Source: Prosthecobacter sp. (GTDB lineage: Bacteria > Verrucomicrobiota > Verrucomicrobiia > Verrucomicrobiales > Verrucomicrobiaceae). Taken from it: 64,000 bases of DNA. The notes beneath the pieces were generated by a model that saw only the letters and a program-made list of their open reading frames with translations, ran no database searches and was not told the DNA's origin. The stretch spans positions 154,852-218,851 of the forward strand of contig NZ_JACSRD010000123.1 of assembly GCF_014879935.1 (NCBI RefSeq), read 5' to 3'. This document shows positions 35,580-44,262 of this stretch, piece by piece. The first letter of the stretch is position 1, and every line of letters starts with the position of its first letter. Both the position numbers and the translations under genes were made by a program.

Positions 35580-36341
35580 ATGCAGCCCTCCGTCGTCCTT
35601 CAAAAAACCCGCTCCGGCGGGACCGTCATCACGGCGAAGTCGTGCTACACCGATCCCGAGCTGGTCGAAATGATCGCCTCGTCCGGCTTTGATGCCGTGT
35701 GGATCTGCCTGGAGCACAAGCGCGTGGAAGCGGCGATGGTTTACGCGCTCATCCAAGCCTGCCGGCTCGGCGGCGCGGATGCGTTGATCCGCGTGAAGCC
35801 ATCGAACTACACGGATGTGCTGCAACTCATCGAGGCCGGTGCGCGTGGCATCATGCTGCCGCGGGTGAAGCATCCCGATGAGGCACGCGAGGTGGTGTGT
35901 GCGATGAAGTTTCCGCCGCTCGGTGCTCGTGGCTTTGATGGCATTCATGCGGAGGCGGATTTTGGCCGCATCCCGCCTGCCGAGTATCTGGCGAAGGCGA
36001 ATGACGAAAACTTCCTCGCCGTGCAGATCGAGGAGCCGGAGGTCGTGCCGCACATCGACGAGATCGCGGCGATTCCAGGCGTGGATGTGCTGTTTGTCGG
36101 CCCGGCAGACCTCACGCTGGGCCTCGGCAAGTTCGGCAAGACCGACGATCCCGAGGTGCGGGCCATTTTGGAGAAGGTCGTGGCCGCGTGCCAGCGCCAC
36201 GGCAAGGTCGCGGCCATTCCGTGCGCGCCGGAGCAGGTGAAGAGCTATCACGCGATGGGCTTCCGCTTCTTCAATGTCATCAGCGACTTCCGCTGTGTCT
36301 CCACCGGCATGAAGGCAGCCCGCACGGCGGTGGAACTCTGA
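35580..36341 (+). CDS. HpcH/HpaI-family aldolase
   Basis: A 253-residue class II pyruvate-type aldolase. GFDAVWICLEHKRVE, RVKPSNYTDVLQLIEAGARGIMLPRV (metal- and substrate-binding region) and VDVLFVGPADLTLGLG are standard HpcH/HpaI segments, close to 2-keto-3-deoxy-glucarate aldolase (GarL). It would cleave a 2-keto-3-deoxy sugar acid into pyruvate and an aldehyde. It sits between an exported oxidoreductase and an FAD enzyme (6 bp on either side), which supports a role in sugar-acid catabolism. Confidence 0.9.
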   Translation: MQPSVVLQKTRSGGTVITAKSCYTDPELVEMIASSGFDAVWICLEHKRVEAAMVYALIQACRLGGADALIRVKPSNYTDVLQLIEAGARGIMLPRVKHPDEAREVVCAMKFPPLGARGFDGIHAEADFGRIPPAEYLAKANDENFLAVQIEEPEVVPHIDEIAAIPGVDVLFVGPADLTLGLGKFGKTDDPEVRAILEKVVAACQRHGKVAAIPCAPEQVKSYHAMGFRFFNVISDFRCVSTGMKAARTAVEL

Positions 36342-36347
36342 CGCGCC

Positions 36348-38252
36348 ATGCCCGTGACCACGCACACGCTCGAAACAGACCTGCTCGTGGCCGGTGGCGG
36401 CATCGCAGGTGTGTGTTGTGCGCTCGCGGCGGCACGGCTTGGCGCTCGTGTGATCCTTTGCCAGGACCGCAGCGTGCTCGGTGGCAATGCGAGCAGCGAG
36501 GTGCGCATGCACATCGTCGGTGCCACGGGGCTCAGCGGCGGAGAGGAGCTGCAAAACGAGCTGCGCGAGGGCGGCATCATTGAGGAGCTGCGCCTCGACC
36601 TCGCCGTGCAGAATCCGCAACGCTCGCCAGCGCTGATGGATCTGCTGCTTTATGACAAATGCCGCCGTGAGCCGAACCTCGTGCTCTATTTGAACACGAC
36701 GGTTGTCAGCGCCGTGGTCGAGGATGGCCTTATCAGCGAAGTGCGGGCAGAACGCCCCTCCACCGAGGATGCGTTCATCATTCGGGCAAAAACTTTCGTC
36801 GATTGCACCGGCGATGGCCGGCTCGGCATCGAGGCCCGGGCGCCGTTCATGCGTGGACGCGAGAGCAAGGCTCAGTTTGGCGAATCACTCGCGCAGGACG
36901 AGGCGGACGCGAAGACGCTTGGCTCCTCGATCATGTTCCAGGCGCGCAAACACGAGCGTGAGATGCCTTTTGAAGCTCCGCCGTGGGCGCGACGCTTCAG
37001 CGCGGAGGATTTCAAGCTGCGACCCTACGGTCAGAGCGGCTTCGACCTCGGTCTCGAATACGGCTACTGGTGGATCGAGTGGGGCGGCCGTCTCGATACG
37101 CTGAAGGACAACGAGCGCATCCGCGATGAGTTGCTCGCCATCACGCTCGGCGTGTGGGACTTCGTCAAGAACCGCTCTGAGATTGATGCGTCGCACTGGG
37201 CGCTGGAATGGATCGGCTTCGTGCCCGGCAAGCGTGAAAGCCGCCGATTCATCGGTCAGCACATCCTCACGGAGAGCGATCTGCTAGCGTCACGTGCCTT
37301 TCCCGATGCCATTGCCTACGGCGGCTGGCCCATCGACACGCATCCACCCGAGGGCGTCGATGCGCCTGACGAGCCGCCCTGCACACAGCATCATCTGCCC
37401 TTCATCTACGACATTCCGCTGCGCTGCTGCGTCTCCACCGGCCCGCGAAATCTCATGTTCGCCGGCCGCAACCTCTCCGCCACGCACATCGCCTTTGCCT
37501 CCACACGCGTCATGGCGACATGCGCCGTCGTTGGTCAAGGTGTCGGCACCGCTGCGGCACTCGCGTTGAGGCAAAACGTGCTTCCTGCGGACATCGCTGC
37601 GGATGCGAAACTCGTTCACGTTATCCAGCAGCAGCTCCTTTGCGATGATTGCTATCTCATCGGCGTATCGAACGACGACCCGCACGATCTCGTGCTCACC
37701 GCCGCGAAGATCACCGCCTCTTCTTTCCAATCCAATAGGCAGGAGAATGGGGGCAGAAGAATGAAATCTGAAATTCTACTGCCCTCATTCTACTGCCTAC
37801 CCAACGAATCCAGCTCCGAACTCATCCGCAGCGGTATCACGCGCATCGTTACGAAACTGCCGAATGACCGGCGGTCTCCAAGCCTGCATCGCTGGATGAG
37901 CGGTGCACTTCCCGCCACGCTCGAAATCCGCTGGAACGAGCCCGTTTCGCTCAGCGAGGTCGTTTTGGTCTTCGACACCGGTTTGCATCGTCTCCTCACC
38001 CTGTCGCAGGCGGATGGCTACACGCAAAAAATGCTCTGGGGCCGTCCGCAGCCCGAAACGGTGCGTGATTACGCCTTGAGTCTCGAAACGCCCGCAGGCT
38101 GGCAAACCATCGAAAGCATCCAAAACAACCATCAGCGCCTCCGCAGGCACTTTTTGCCCGAAACGATGACCACCACCGCCCTGCGCATTCACATCACCGC
38201 CACCAACGGCCTCGATCATGCGCGAGTGGTCGAGGTGCGGGCGTATGCGTGA
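36348..38252 (+). CDS. FAD-dependent oxidoreductase with C-terminal beta domain
   Basis: A 634-residue flavoprotein. The dinucleotide-binding motif VAGGGIAGVCCALAAARLGA lies near the N-terminus and SVLGGNASSEVRM follows; this is the FAD_oxidored (pfam12831) class. The FAD part ends near residue 460. The last 150 residues form a separate domain of beta-rich, discoidin-like appearance (LEIRWNEPVSLSEVVLVF). A 64-bp palindrome (37736-37799) encodes the linker between them, about residues 463-484. No signal peptide is seen. It completes the catabolic cluster; its substrate is unknown. Confidence 0.88.
   Translation: MPVTTHTLETDLLVAGGGIAGVCCALAAARLGARVILCQDRSVLGGNASSEVRMHIVGATGLSGGEELQNELREGGIIEELRLDLAVQNPQRSPALMDLLLYDKCRREPNLVLYLNTTVVSAVVEDGLISEVRAERPSTEDAFIIRAKTFVDCTGDGRLGIEARAPFMRGRESKAQFGESLAQDEADAKTLGSSIMFQARKHEREMPFEAPPWARRFSAEDFKLRPYGQSGFDLGLEYGYWWIEWGGRLDTLKDNERIRDELLAITLGVWDFVKNRSEIDASHWALEWIGFVPGKRESRRFIGQHILTESDLLASRAFPDAIAYGGWPIDTHPPEGVDAPDEPPCTQHHLPFIYDIPLRCCVSTGPRNLMFAGRNLSATHIAFASTRVMATCAVVGQGVGTAAALALRQNVLPADIAADAKLVHVIQQQLLCDDCYLIGVSNDDPHDLVLTAAKITASSFQSNRQENGGRRMKSEILLPSFYCLPNESSSELIRSGITRIVTKLPNDRRSPSLHRWMSGALPATLEIRWNEPVSLSEVVLVFDTGLHRLLTLSQADGYTQKMLWGRPQPETVRDYALSLETPAGWQTIESIQNNHQRLRRHFLPETMTTTALRIHITATNGLDHARVVEVRAYA
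37736..37799. repeat. 64-bp near-perfect palindrome in frame
   Basis: 27-bp arms at 37736-37762 and 37773-37799 pair with 3 mismatches around a 10-base loop (arms begin TAGGCAGGAGAATGGGGGCA). It has no stop in the host frame and forms the interdomain linker of the FAD oxidoreductase. Confidence 0.88.
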
Positions 38253-38286
38253 GCGAGGGAGGCTTCTCGCTGATGAGCCCACAGAA

Positions 38287-39660
38287 TCAGTGGGGCAGGC
38301 CAAAGATGTAATACGCGGCGCACAGCAGCACCAGAACGACCGTGCCTGCGCTCAATTCGCCGCTGCGCCCGGCGGCAAGCTTCAGCAGCGGGTGCACCAC
38401 GAGACCGGCGGTGAGGCCGTTGGCGATGTTGTAGGTGAACAGCATCATCACGATGGCCACAAAGGCCGGAATCCACTCCGTGAGGTCGTCAAAGTCGATG
38501 CGGCGCACCGACCCGGCCATCAGCACGCCCACGGCGATCAATGCCGGCCCGTAGGCGAAGCGGAGTTGCTGCAGCGGCTCGATCAGAGGAATGAAAAACA
38601 GCGACAGGGCAAACAAGGCGGCTGTGACTAGCGCGGCAAGACCCGTGCGTGCGCCTTCGCTGATTCCCGTGGCGGATTCGATGTAAGCGCCGCTCGTCGA
38701 AGTGCCCACCACGCCGCTGAACATGCACGTCAGCGCATCCACCAGCATCGGACGCTCCACCTGCGGGAAATTGCCTTTCTCGTCGAGCATGTTCGCCGCC
38801 GCGCCGAGCCCGGTCAGCGTGCCGAGCGTGTCGAGGAAGCTCATCAGGAACAGCGTGAGCAGCACGGGCAGGAAACTGAGCCGCAAAACACCGGCGAGGT
38901 CGAGTTTGAACGCGATGGCGCTCAAATCATATTCACCGGTGAACGGCAGCGCGGTCAGGGCTTTGGGCGCATGACCGAATCCGAGCAAACCACCTGTCAC
39001 CGCCGTGAGAAAGATGCCCATCAGCAGTGCGCCGCGAATTTTGCGGATCATGAGCACCGCCGTGAGCACAAAACCGGCAATCGCGAGCAGAACCTGCGGA
39101 TCATGGAGGTTTCCGATCTTCACCGGCACCGCTGGAGCGGCCAGCAGTCCTTGGGCATTCGTTTGCAAAGCTTGCACAGGCATTCCCGTGACGAAACTGG
39201 TCACGATGCCGGTTTCATGAAGGCCGATGAAGGCGAGGAACAGACCGATGCCGACGGCGAAGCTGTGTTTGAGGCTCACAGGCACCGCATTCGCCAGCCA
39301 GCCACGGATTCCGAGCAGCGTGGTGATCAGAAACAACGCGCCGCTGACAAACACCGCGCCCAGACGTTGCTCCCAGCCAATTCCGAGCGCTGTGAGGCCG
39401 AAGGCGATGAAGGCGTTCTCACCCATGTAAGGAGCCACGGCGATGGGCCGGTTTGCGAGCAATCCCATCAGTGCGCAGCCGAAGACCGCTGTCAGAATGG
39501 TAGCCACCGTACCGGGGCCGGCGGGGATGCCTGCGAAGGACAGGATCGCAGGATTGACCACCATGATGTAGGCCATGGTGATGAACGTGGTCACGCCGCC
39601 GATGAACTCGGTGCGGACCGATGATCCATGTTCACGCAGCTTGAAAAAGGCTTCCAGCAT
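38287..39660 (-). CDS. NCS2-family purine permease (AzgA-like)
   Basis: A 457-residue polytopic transporter with about 12-14 hydrophobic segments. TFITMAYIMVVNPAIL and VAPYMGENAFIAF are signatures of the AzgA branch (adenine/guanine/hypoxanthine:H+ symporters), and SFLDTLGTLTGLGAAAN is the conserved substrate-site region of NCS2. I chose the ATG at 39660 (MLEAFFKLREHG), the usual N-terminus; the longer frame to 39762 overlaps the divergent sulfatase. It stands alone between convergent and divergent neighbours. Confidence 0.9.
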   Translation of the reverse strand: MLEAFFKLREHGSSVRTEFIGGVTTFITMAYIMVVNPAILSFAGIPAGPGTVATILTAVFGCALMGLLANRPIAVAPYMGENAFIAFGLTALGIGWEQRLGAVFVSGALFLITTLLGIRGWLANAVPVSLKHSFAVGIGLFLAFIGLHETGIVTSFVTGMPVQALQTNAQGLLAAPAVPVKIGNLHDPQVLLAIAGFVLTAVLMIRKIRGALLMGIFLTAVTGGLLGFGHAPKALTALPFTGEYDLSAIAFKLDLAGVLRLSFLPVLLTLFLMSFLDTLGTLTGLGAAANMLDEKGNFPQVERPMLVDALTCMFSGVVGTSTSGAYIESATGISEGARTGLAALVTAALFALSLFFIPLIEPLQQLRFAYGPALIAVGVLMAGSVRRIDFDDLTEWIPAFVAIVMMLFTYNIANGLTAGLVVHPLLKLAAGRSGELSAGTVVLVLLCAAYYIFGLPH

Positions 39661-39746
39661 GGCGCAGAGGAGAGCGCAGGCCCGTTTCGGCGCAAACTCT
39701 GTTTTGACCGCAATTCCCGGCCGCCGCCGGTCGTTCCCAGCGCGCC

Positions 39747-41645
39747 ATGAACCGCGTTGCACTTTCCCTTTTCTTCGTCCTCAGCTCTTCGCTCTTTGCC
39801 TCGAAGCCGAATGTGGTGCTGTTCCTCGCCGATGACATGGGCTGGATGGACTCGGGCGTCTATGGTTCGACTTATTACGAGACGCCGAACATCGACCGCT
39901 TCGCAAAGAAGGCGATGCGCTTCACCAACGCCTACTCGCAGCCGTTGTGCTCGCCGACCCGTGGGAGCATCTTGAGCGGCCAATACACTGCGCGTCATGG
40001 CATCACGACGGCGAGCGGCCACCAGCCGCCGCAACCGGCGGGTCATCGGTTTTTGCCGGAAACAGCGCCAGCGAACGCGCCGATGCTGCTGCCGGAGAGC
40101 AAAAACTACCTGGAACCGGCGCAGATCACGCTGGCGGAGACTTTGAAGAGCGCTGGATACCGCACGGCCCACATCGGCAAGTGGCACCTCGGTCTCACGC
40201 AGCCACATTGGCCGGAGCAGCAGGGTTTTGACGTCGCGTTCCACTGCCATCCCGATCCGGGTCCGCCCGGGGAATATTTCTCGCCCTATGCAGTGGTGCC
40301 GGAAGGCAAGCCGAATGCCAAGCAGCGCGTCGGAACCATCACGGATGGCCCTGTGGGTGAATACATCGTGGACCGGCAGGCGGCCGAGGCGGTCAAATTC
40401 ATCCAGGGCAGCAAAGGAGGGCCGTTCTTCCTGAATCTATGGTGTTATGGCGTGCATGGCCCGTGGGGGCACAAAGAGGAATACACGAAGCACTTCGCGG
40501 CGAAGAAAGATCCCAGCGGCAGGCAGGGGAATCCGATCATGGGCTCGATGCTGAAGAGTGTGGACGAGTGTTTCGGCCGAATTCTGGACGAACTCGACAA
40601 GCAGGGAATCTCCGACAACACGATCATCATCTTTTACTCCGACAACGGCGGCAACACGCACAGCAACATCTCGGCTGAAGGCAAAAAATCCGCCAGCGAA
40701 GACTGGCAGAAGTGGGCTGGCTCTCAGCCGCCGACCATGAACACGCCGCTGCGTGACGGCAAAGGCACGCTCTACGAAGGCGGCACACGCGTGCCTTTGA
40801 TGTGGTCCTGGGCCGGCAAGATCGCCCAGGGAGGCACGGATGACGCTGTCGTGGGACCGGTCGATGTGTATCCGACGTTGATCGACCTGCTTGGCATCGC
40901 CAAACCGGAGAAGCAGACCTTTGACGGCGTCAGCTACGCCAAGGTGTTGAAGGGCGAAGGCGATCTCGGCCGCACCGCTTACTTCAACTATCATCCGCAT
41001 GCCGGAGCGAATCGTGCCGGTGGCGTGTGGGTGCGCAGCGGTGACTTCAAATTGCTGCGGTGGTTCGGCAATCCGGCCACGCATGAGCTCTACAACCTCA
41101 CCAACGATCTTGGTGAGGCCAAGGACCTCGCCACAACGATGCCGGAGAAGGTGAAGGAGCTCGATGCCCTGATCGACGGCTTCCTGAAAGACACAGGCGC
41201 GCTCTATCCGCGCCCGAATCCAGCCTACAAGCCGGTGGCTGCCAAAGTGCCTGCCAAGAAGACTGATCCGCTCGACAACTGGAAGGAACGTGGCTGCAAG
41301 GCGACGGTGGCGGATGGCATTTTGACGATGAAAGGCACTGGCAAAGGCGCTGCCTTTTTGGGACACGGGATGGCGAAGATCAACGGGCCTGCTGTGGTGA
41401 AGCTGCGCGTGCGCAGTGCCGCTGGCGGAGCGGGGAAGATCGACTCACTGCCGAACACGTCCGCCGATCCGAGCCTTGTGCATTCAACGGCGCTGGAGGT
41501 CAAAGCGGGCGGCTGGCAGGAACTGCATGTCGATTTGAAGGACTCCGGCCCGCTGGGCACGCTGCGTGTCTATCTGCCGGATTCAGAGATCGACTCCATC
41601 GAAGTGGCTCCAGAAAAAGGAAAAGCGCAACGCTGGGACTTCTGA
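39747..41645 (+). CDS. Secreted Cys-type sulfatase
   Basis: A 632-residue sulfatase with a Sec signal peptide (VALSLFFVLSSSLFAS). The metal-binding FLADDMGWMD opens the domain, and Cys68 in LCSPTRGSILSG is the residue converted to formylglycine. Later landmarks include GKWHLG and FYSDNGGNTH. It removes sulfate esters from polysaccharides or sulfated glycans. From about residue 505 there is an extra beta-rich C-terminal domain (NWKERGCKATVADGILTMKG) that may bind carbohydrate. A formylglycine-generating enzyme must be encoded elsewhere. A Dabb gene follows 9 bp later. Confidence 0.92.
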   Translation: MNRVALSLFFVLSSSLFASKPNVVLFLADDMGWMDSGVYGSTYYETPNIDRFAKKAMRFTNAYSQPLCSPTRGSILSGQYTARHGITTASGHQPPQPAGHRFLPETAPANAPMLLPESKNYLEPAQITLAETLKSAGYRTAHIGKWHLGLTQPHWPEQQGFDVAFHCHPDPGPPGEYFSPYAVVPEGKPNAKQRVGTITDGPVGEYIVDRQAAEAVKFIQGSKGGPFFLNLWCYGVHGPWGHKEEYTKHFAAKKDPSGRQGNPIMGSMLKSVDECFGRILDELDKQGISDNTIIIFYSDNGGNTHSNISAEGKKSASEDWQKWAGSQPPTMNTPLRDGKGTLYEGGTRVPLMWSWAGKIAQGGTDDAVVGPVDVYPTLIDLLGIAKPEKQTFDGVSYAKVLKGEGDLGRTAYFNYHPHAGANRAGGVWVRSGDFKLLRWFGNPATHELYNLTNDLGEAKDLATTMPEKVKELDALIDGFLKDTGALYPRPNPAYKPVAAKVPAKKTDPLDNWKERGCKATVADGILTMKGTGKGAAFLGHGMAKINGPAVVKLRVRSAAGGAGKIDSLPNTSADPSLVHSTALEVKAGGWQELHVDLKDSGPLGTLRVYLPDSEIDSIEVAPEKGKAQRWDF

Positions 41646-41654
41646 GCGCGTTGG

Positions 41655-41960
41655 ATGGCACGCATGATACGCCACACTGTTGTCTTCCGTCTTAAACACG
41701 CCCCAGGTTCCGAGGCCGAGCGTGAATTTCTCAATGCCGCCTGTGAACTCGCCAGCATTCCCAGCGTGAAGAAGTTTGAGTGCCTGCGGCAGACAAGCGT
41801 GAAGAACAGCTACACCTTCGGCTTGTCGATGGAGTTCGATGACTCTGCGGCGTATGCGCTTTACAACGATCATCCGGATCACACGGCCTTCGTGCGGCAA
41901 CGCTGGATTCCGGAGGTGGCGGAGTTCATGGAGATCGACTACGTGCCGCACACGGTGTGA
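41655..41960 (+). CDS. Dabb-family (stress-responsive A/B barrel) protein
   Basis: A 101-residue protein with the dimeric alpha/beta-barrel pattern IRHTVVFRLKHAPGSEAE and YNDHPDHTAFVRQRWIPEV. The family includes stress proteins and small catabolic enzymes; the exact role is unknown. It follows the sulfatase gene by 9 bp. An internal ATG at 41664 is an alternative start and would begin at MIRHTV. Confidence 0.82.
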   Translation: MARMIRHTVVFRLKHAPGSEAEREFLNAACELASIPSVKKFECLRQTSVKNSYTFGLSMEFDDSAAYALYNDHPDHTAFVRQRWIPEVAEFMEIDYVPHTV

Positions 41961-41969
41961 TGCGCGGGC

Positions 41970-42005
41970 AAAAAAAGCGCCGCGCCGGCTGGGCCGGACG
42001 CGGCG
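41970..42005 (-). terminator. Rho-independent terminator of the SWIB gene
   Basis: On the minus strand a GC stem (41978-41988 with 41994-42005, CGCCGCG plus CCGG arms, one bulge) is followed by seven T (41976-41970). It lies 20 bp past the SWIB-protein stop and also just after the convergent Dabb stop. Confidence 0.88.
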
Positions 42006-42025
42006 ACGAGGAATGCAGGACTGAA

Positions 42026-42346
42026 TCAGGAGATGTGCTTGGAGACCAGCTTGGTCATCTCAAACATCGTCACCGTCTTCTTGCCGCCGAACACGGCCTT
42101 CAATGCGTCGTCGGCATTGATGTTGCGCTTGTTCTTGGCGTCCTGGAGACCGTTCTTCTTGATGTAGTCCCAGAGCTTCTTGGTGATCTGACCACGCGGA
42201 GCGGGCTTGGTTCCGACGACGGCACCGAGGACCGCGTCAGGCTGCACCGGCTTCATGAGGGCAGGATTGGGTTTCCGTTTAGCTTTGGGCTTGGTTGCTT
42301 TTTTAGCTGGAGCTTTCTTAGCTGCTTTGGTTGCTTTCTTGGCCAT
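42026..42346 (-). CDS. SWIB/MDM2-domain protein
   Basis: A 106-residue protein with a Lys/Ala-rich basic tail of about 30 residues (KKATKAAKKAPAKKA) followed by the SWIB fold (GQITKKLWDYIKKNGLQD, then MFEMTKLVSKHI). In chlamydiae and other PVC bacteria such proteins are linked to nucleoid or topoisomerase function, and the tail resembles histone H1-like sequences, so DNA binding is likely. It is monocistronic with its own terminator. Confidence 0.9.
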   Translation of the reverse strand: MAKKATKAAKKAPAKKATKPKAKRKPNPALMKPVQPDAVLGAVVGTKPAPRGQITKKLWDYIKKNGLQDAKNKRNINADDALKAVFGGKKTVTMFEMTKLVSKHIS

Positions 42347-42376
42347 AGTGTTGTTGGCGGCTGTTGCCGTGCGCGG

Positions 42377-42406
42377 AGGTTATGAGAGCGCCCCAAGGAG
42401 CGTCAA
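42377..42406 (-). promoter_or_regulatory. Candidate promoter of the SWIB gene
   Basis: Minus-strand TTGACG (42406-42401) and TAACCT (42382-42377), 18 bp apart, 31 bp upstream of the ATG at 42346. Confidence 0.4.
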
Positions 42407-42541
42407 CGCAAATTTAATCAATCTTTGGGCTTGTTTTCCCTTCGTAAATCCGCCAGCGGCCCTTCGAAAAAAGGGGTGTTGATGCATTGCGCAAAGCTCA
42501 TTCAAAAACGGCCTTCAAACATGCGGAATGACGAGGCGGGC

Positions 42542-43219
42542 TCATAACTTCGACCTGCTCTCGACCCACTGCACCGCATGACGCACCAGCGCGGCACCGT
42601 CCGTGATGGCGAGCTTTTCTTTGATGTGGGCGCGATGAGCTTCCACGGTCCTGGCACTGATGTTGAGCTGCGTTGCGATGTTCTTCGTGGGCACGCCTTT
42701 GCCGATGAGCGTGAGAATCTCAAGCTCACGGTCAGTGAGCGCGTCCATGCCGGAGGCCTTGTTGCGTGAGACGCCGGTGACCTGCTCGAGCATGCGCAGG
42801 TTCAGAGCCTCGCTGACAAACAGTCCGCCGGAGAGCACCTTGTGGATGGCCGTGATGAGGTGATCCGCCGCCGCCTCCTTCATGACATAGCCACGCGCTC
42901 CGGCGCGCAACGCACGTTCGCCATACAACGTCTCGTCATGCATCGAAAGCACGAGGCACTGGGTGGCCGGATGCATGGCGCGGATGTCCTTCACGAGTTC
43001 CAGCCCGTTCTTGTCCGGAAGGGTGAGGTCGATGACGGCGAGATCGGGCTTGAGCTTCTCCACAACCTCCAAACCCTCACGTGCGCTGCCGGCCTCGCCA
43101 GCGACGGCCAGGCCCGCCTCGGCACGCACGAGCTGCGCGAGCCCGTGACGCATGATGGGATGATCATCGACGAGGATGATGTTTTTTACGGCTGCTTTGC
43201 TGGTGCGGGAACGCTGCAT
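42542..43219 (-). CDS. NarL/FixJ-type response regulator
   Basis: A 225-residue two-domain regulator. The receiver domain has LVDDHP at the N-terminus and phospho-acceptor Asp64 in AVIDLTLPDKNG; the output domain is a LuxR-type HTH (LTDRELEILTLIGKG...ISARTVEAHRAHI). It is activated by phosphorylation, almost certainly by the PAS kinase whose gene overlaps it by 34 bp (43186-43219). Binding sites cannot be told from this window. Confidence 0.92.
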   Translation of the reverse strand: MQRSRTSKAAVKNIILVDDHPIMRHGLAQLVRAEAGLAVAGEAGSAREGLEVVEKLKPDLAVIDLTLPDKNGLELVKDIRAMHPATQCLVLSMHDETLYGERALRAGARGYVMKEAAADHLITAIHKVLSGGLFVSEALNLRMLEQVTGVSRNKASGMDALTDRELEILTLIGKGVPTKNIATQLNISARTVEAHRAHIKEKLAITDGAALVRHAVQWVESRSKL

Positions 43220-44253
43220 GTGAGCTGGGTGCCGCCCGTCGGGCGTGGTGTGACTTTGACAGTGCCGCCCATCATTTGAGCGCGATGATTCATGGTCAAG
43301 AGGCCCATGCCGGTGCCTTTGGAGGCCTTGTCCGGAATGCCGACGCCGTCGTCGCGAACCGTAAGGACGATGTTTCCGCTGTGCCGGGCGAGGTGGATGT
43401 CCACCCGCTTCGCCTGGCTGTGCTTCATCGCGTTTGACACAGCCTCCTGGGCGATGCGGAAAAGCTGCACGGCCATCTGGGTGCTCTGCATGTGCACCGG
43501 ATTGTCGTAACGGAACTCGCAGTGGATCTCAAAGGCGCGCGCGGTGCTGTCGGCGAGCTCCTTCAAGGCCGCCATGAGGCCGCCAGCATCGAGGACGACC
43601 GGCATCAGGCCGCGCGAGGTCTCACGCGCGCGCGTGTTGGCCTTTGCGATGAGTTTGACGATCTCCTCCAGGCTCGCCGCCTCGGGACTGCCGCTGTTGC
43701 TGAGGCTTTTCTGCGCCACCTTGGCCAGGCAGCCGATGGCGGCGAGCTGCTGGCAAAGATCATCGTGAATGTCCTGACCGATGCGGGTCTGCTCCTCCTC
43801 GCTGATGTGGAGGATCTTGTCCTCGAGCGCCTTGCGCTCAGTCAGATCGCGGATGATGCCGGTGAAGATGCGCCGCCCGCTCGGCAGCACCGCCTCGCCC
43901 ACGGAGAGGTCCAGGGGGAAGACGGAGCCGTCCTTCCGCTGCCCCACGGCCTCGCGGCCGATGCCAATGATGCGCTTCTTGCCGGTGCGCAGGTAATTGT
44001 TCACGTAGCTGTCATGCCTCTCCCGGTAAGGCTGGGGCATGAGCATGCTGATGTTGTGGCCGATGATCTCGTCACGGCGGTAGCCGAACAGTCGTTCGGT
44101 GGCGCTGTTCGCCGTCTCGATGATGCAGTTCTCATCGATCGTGATGATGGCGTTCACCGCGGTCTCGACGATGGCCGCGGCCCGTTGCTCGCTGGCCTGG
44201 AGGGCAGCTTGCAATTCGGCAATGCTGGGCTCGACGGGTGCTTTTTGAGGCAT
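43186..44253 (-). CDS. FixL-like PAS-domain sensor histidine kinase (HisKA_3)
   Basis: A 355-residue cytoplasmic kinase without membrane spans. A PAS domain (about 21-140) matches the FixL heme PAS: RERHDSYVNNY carries His80 at the heme-ligand position (His200 of Bradyrhizobium FixL) and IIGIGREAV carries Arg100 at the position of Arg220, with the same 20-residue spacing. The kinase core is of the NarX type, with the phospho-histidine His163 in DIHDDLCQQL, then the ATPase motif DDGVGIPDKASKGTGMGL. It may sense oxygen or redox. It overlaps the regulator gene and lies 9 bp from a universal stress protein gene. Confidence 0.9.
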   Translation of the reverse strand: MPQKAPVEPSIAELQAALQASEQRAAAIVETAVNAIITIDENCIIETANSATERLFGYRRDEIIGHNISMLMPQPYRERHDSYVNNYLRTGKKRIIGIGREAVGQRKDGSVFPLDLSVGEAVLPSGRRIFTGIIRDLTERKALEDKILHISEEEQTRIGQDIHDDLCQQLAAIGCLAKVAQKSLSNSGSPEAASLEEIVKLIAKANTRARETSRGLMPVVLDAGGLMAALKELADSTARAFEIHCEFRYDNPVHMQSTQMAVQLFRIAQEAVSNAMKHSQAKRVDIHLARHSGNIVLTVRDDGVGIPDKASKGTGMGLLTMNHRAQMMGGTVKVTPRPTGGTQLTCSVPAPAKQP

Positions 44254-44262
44254 GGGGTGTGT

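Noticed and set aside
33996..36620. An 874-codon open frame on the minus strand opposite the Gfo/Idh and aldolase genes
   Set aside because: It is antisense to two well-supported genes, has Arg/His/Ala-rich low-complexity composition and no recognisable domain; it follows from the codon bias of the GC-rich plus-strand genes.
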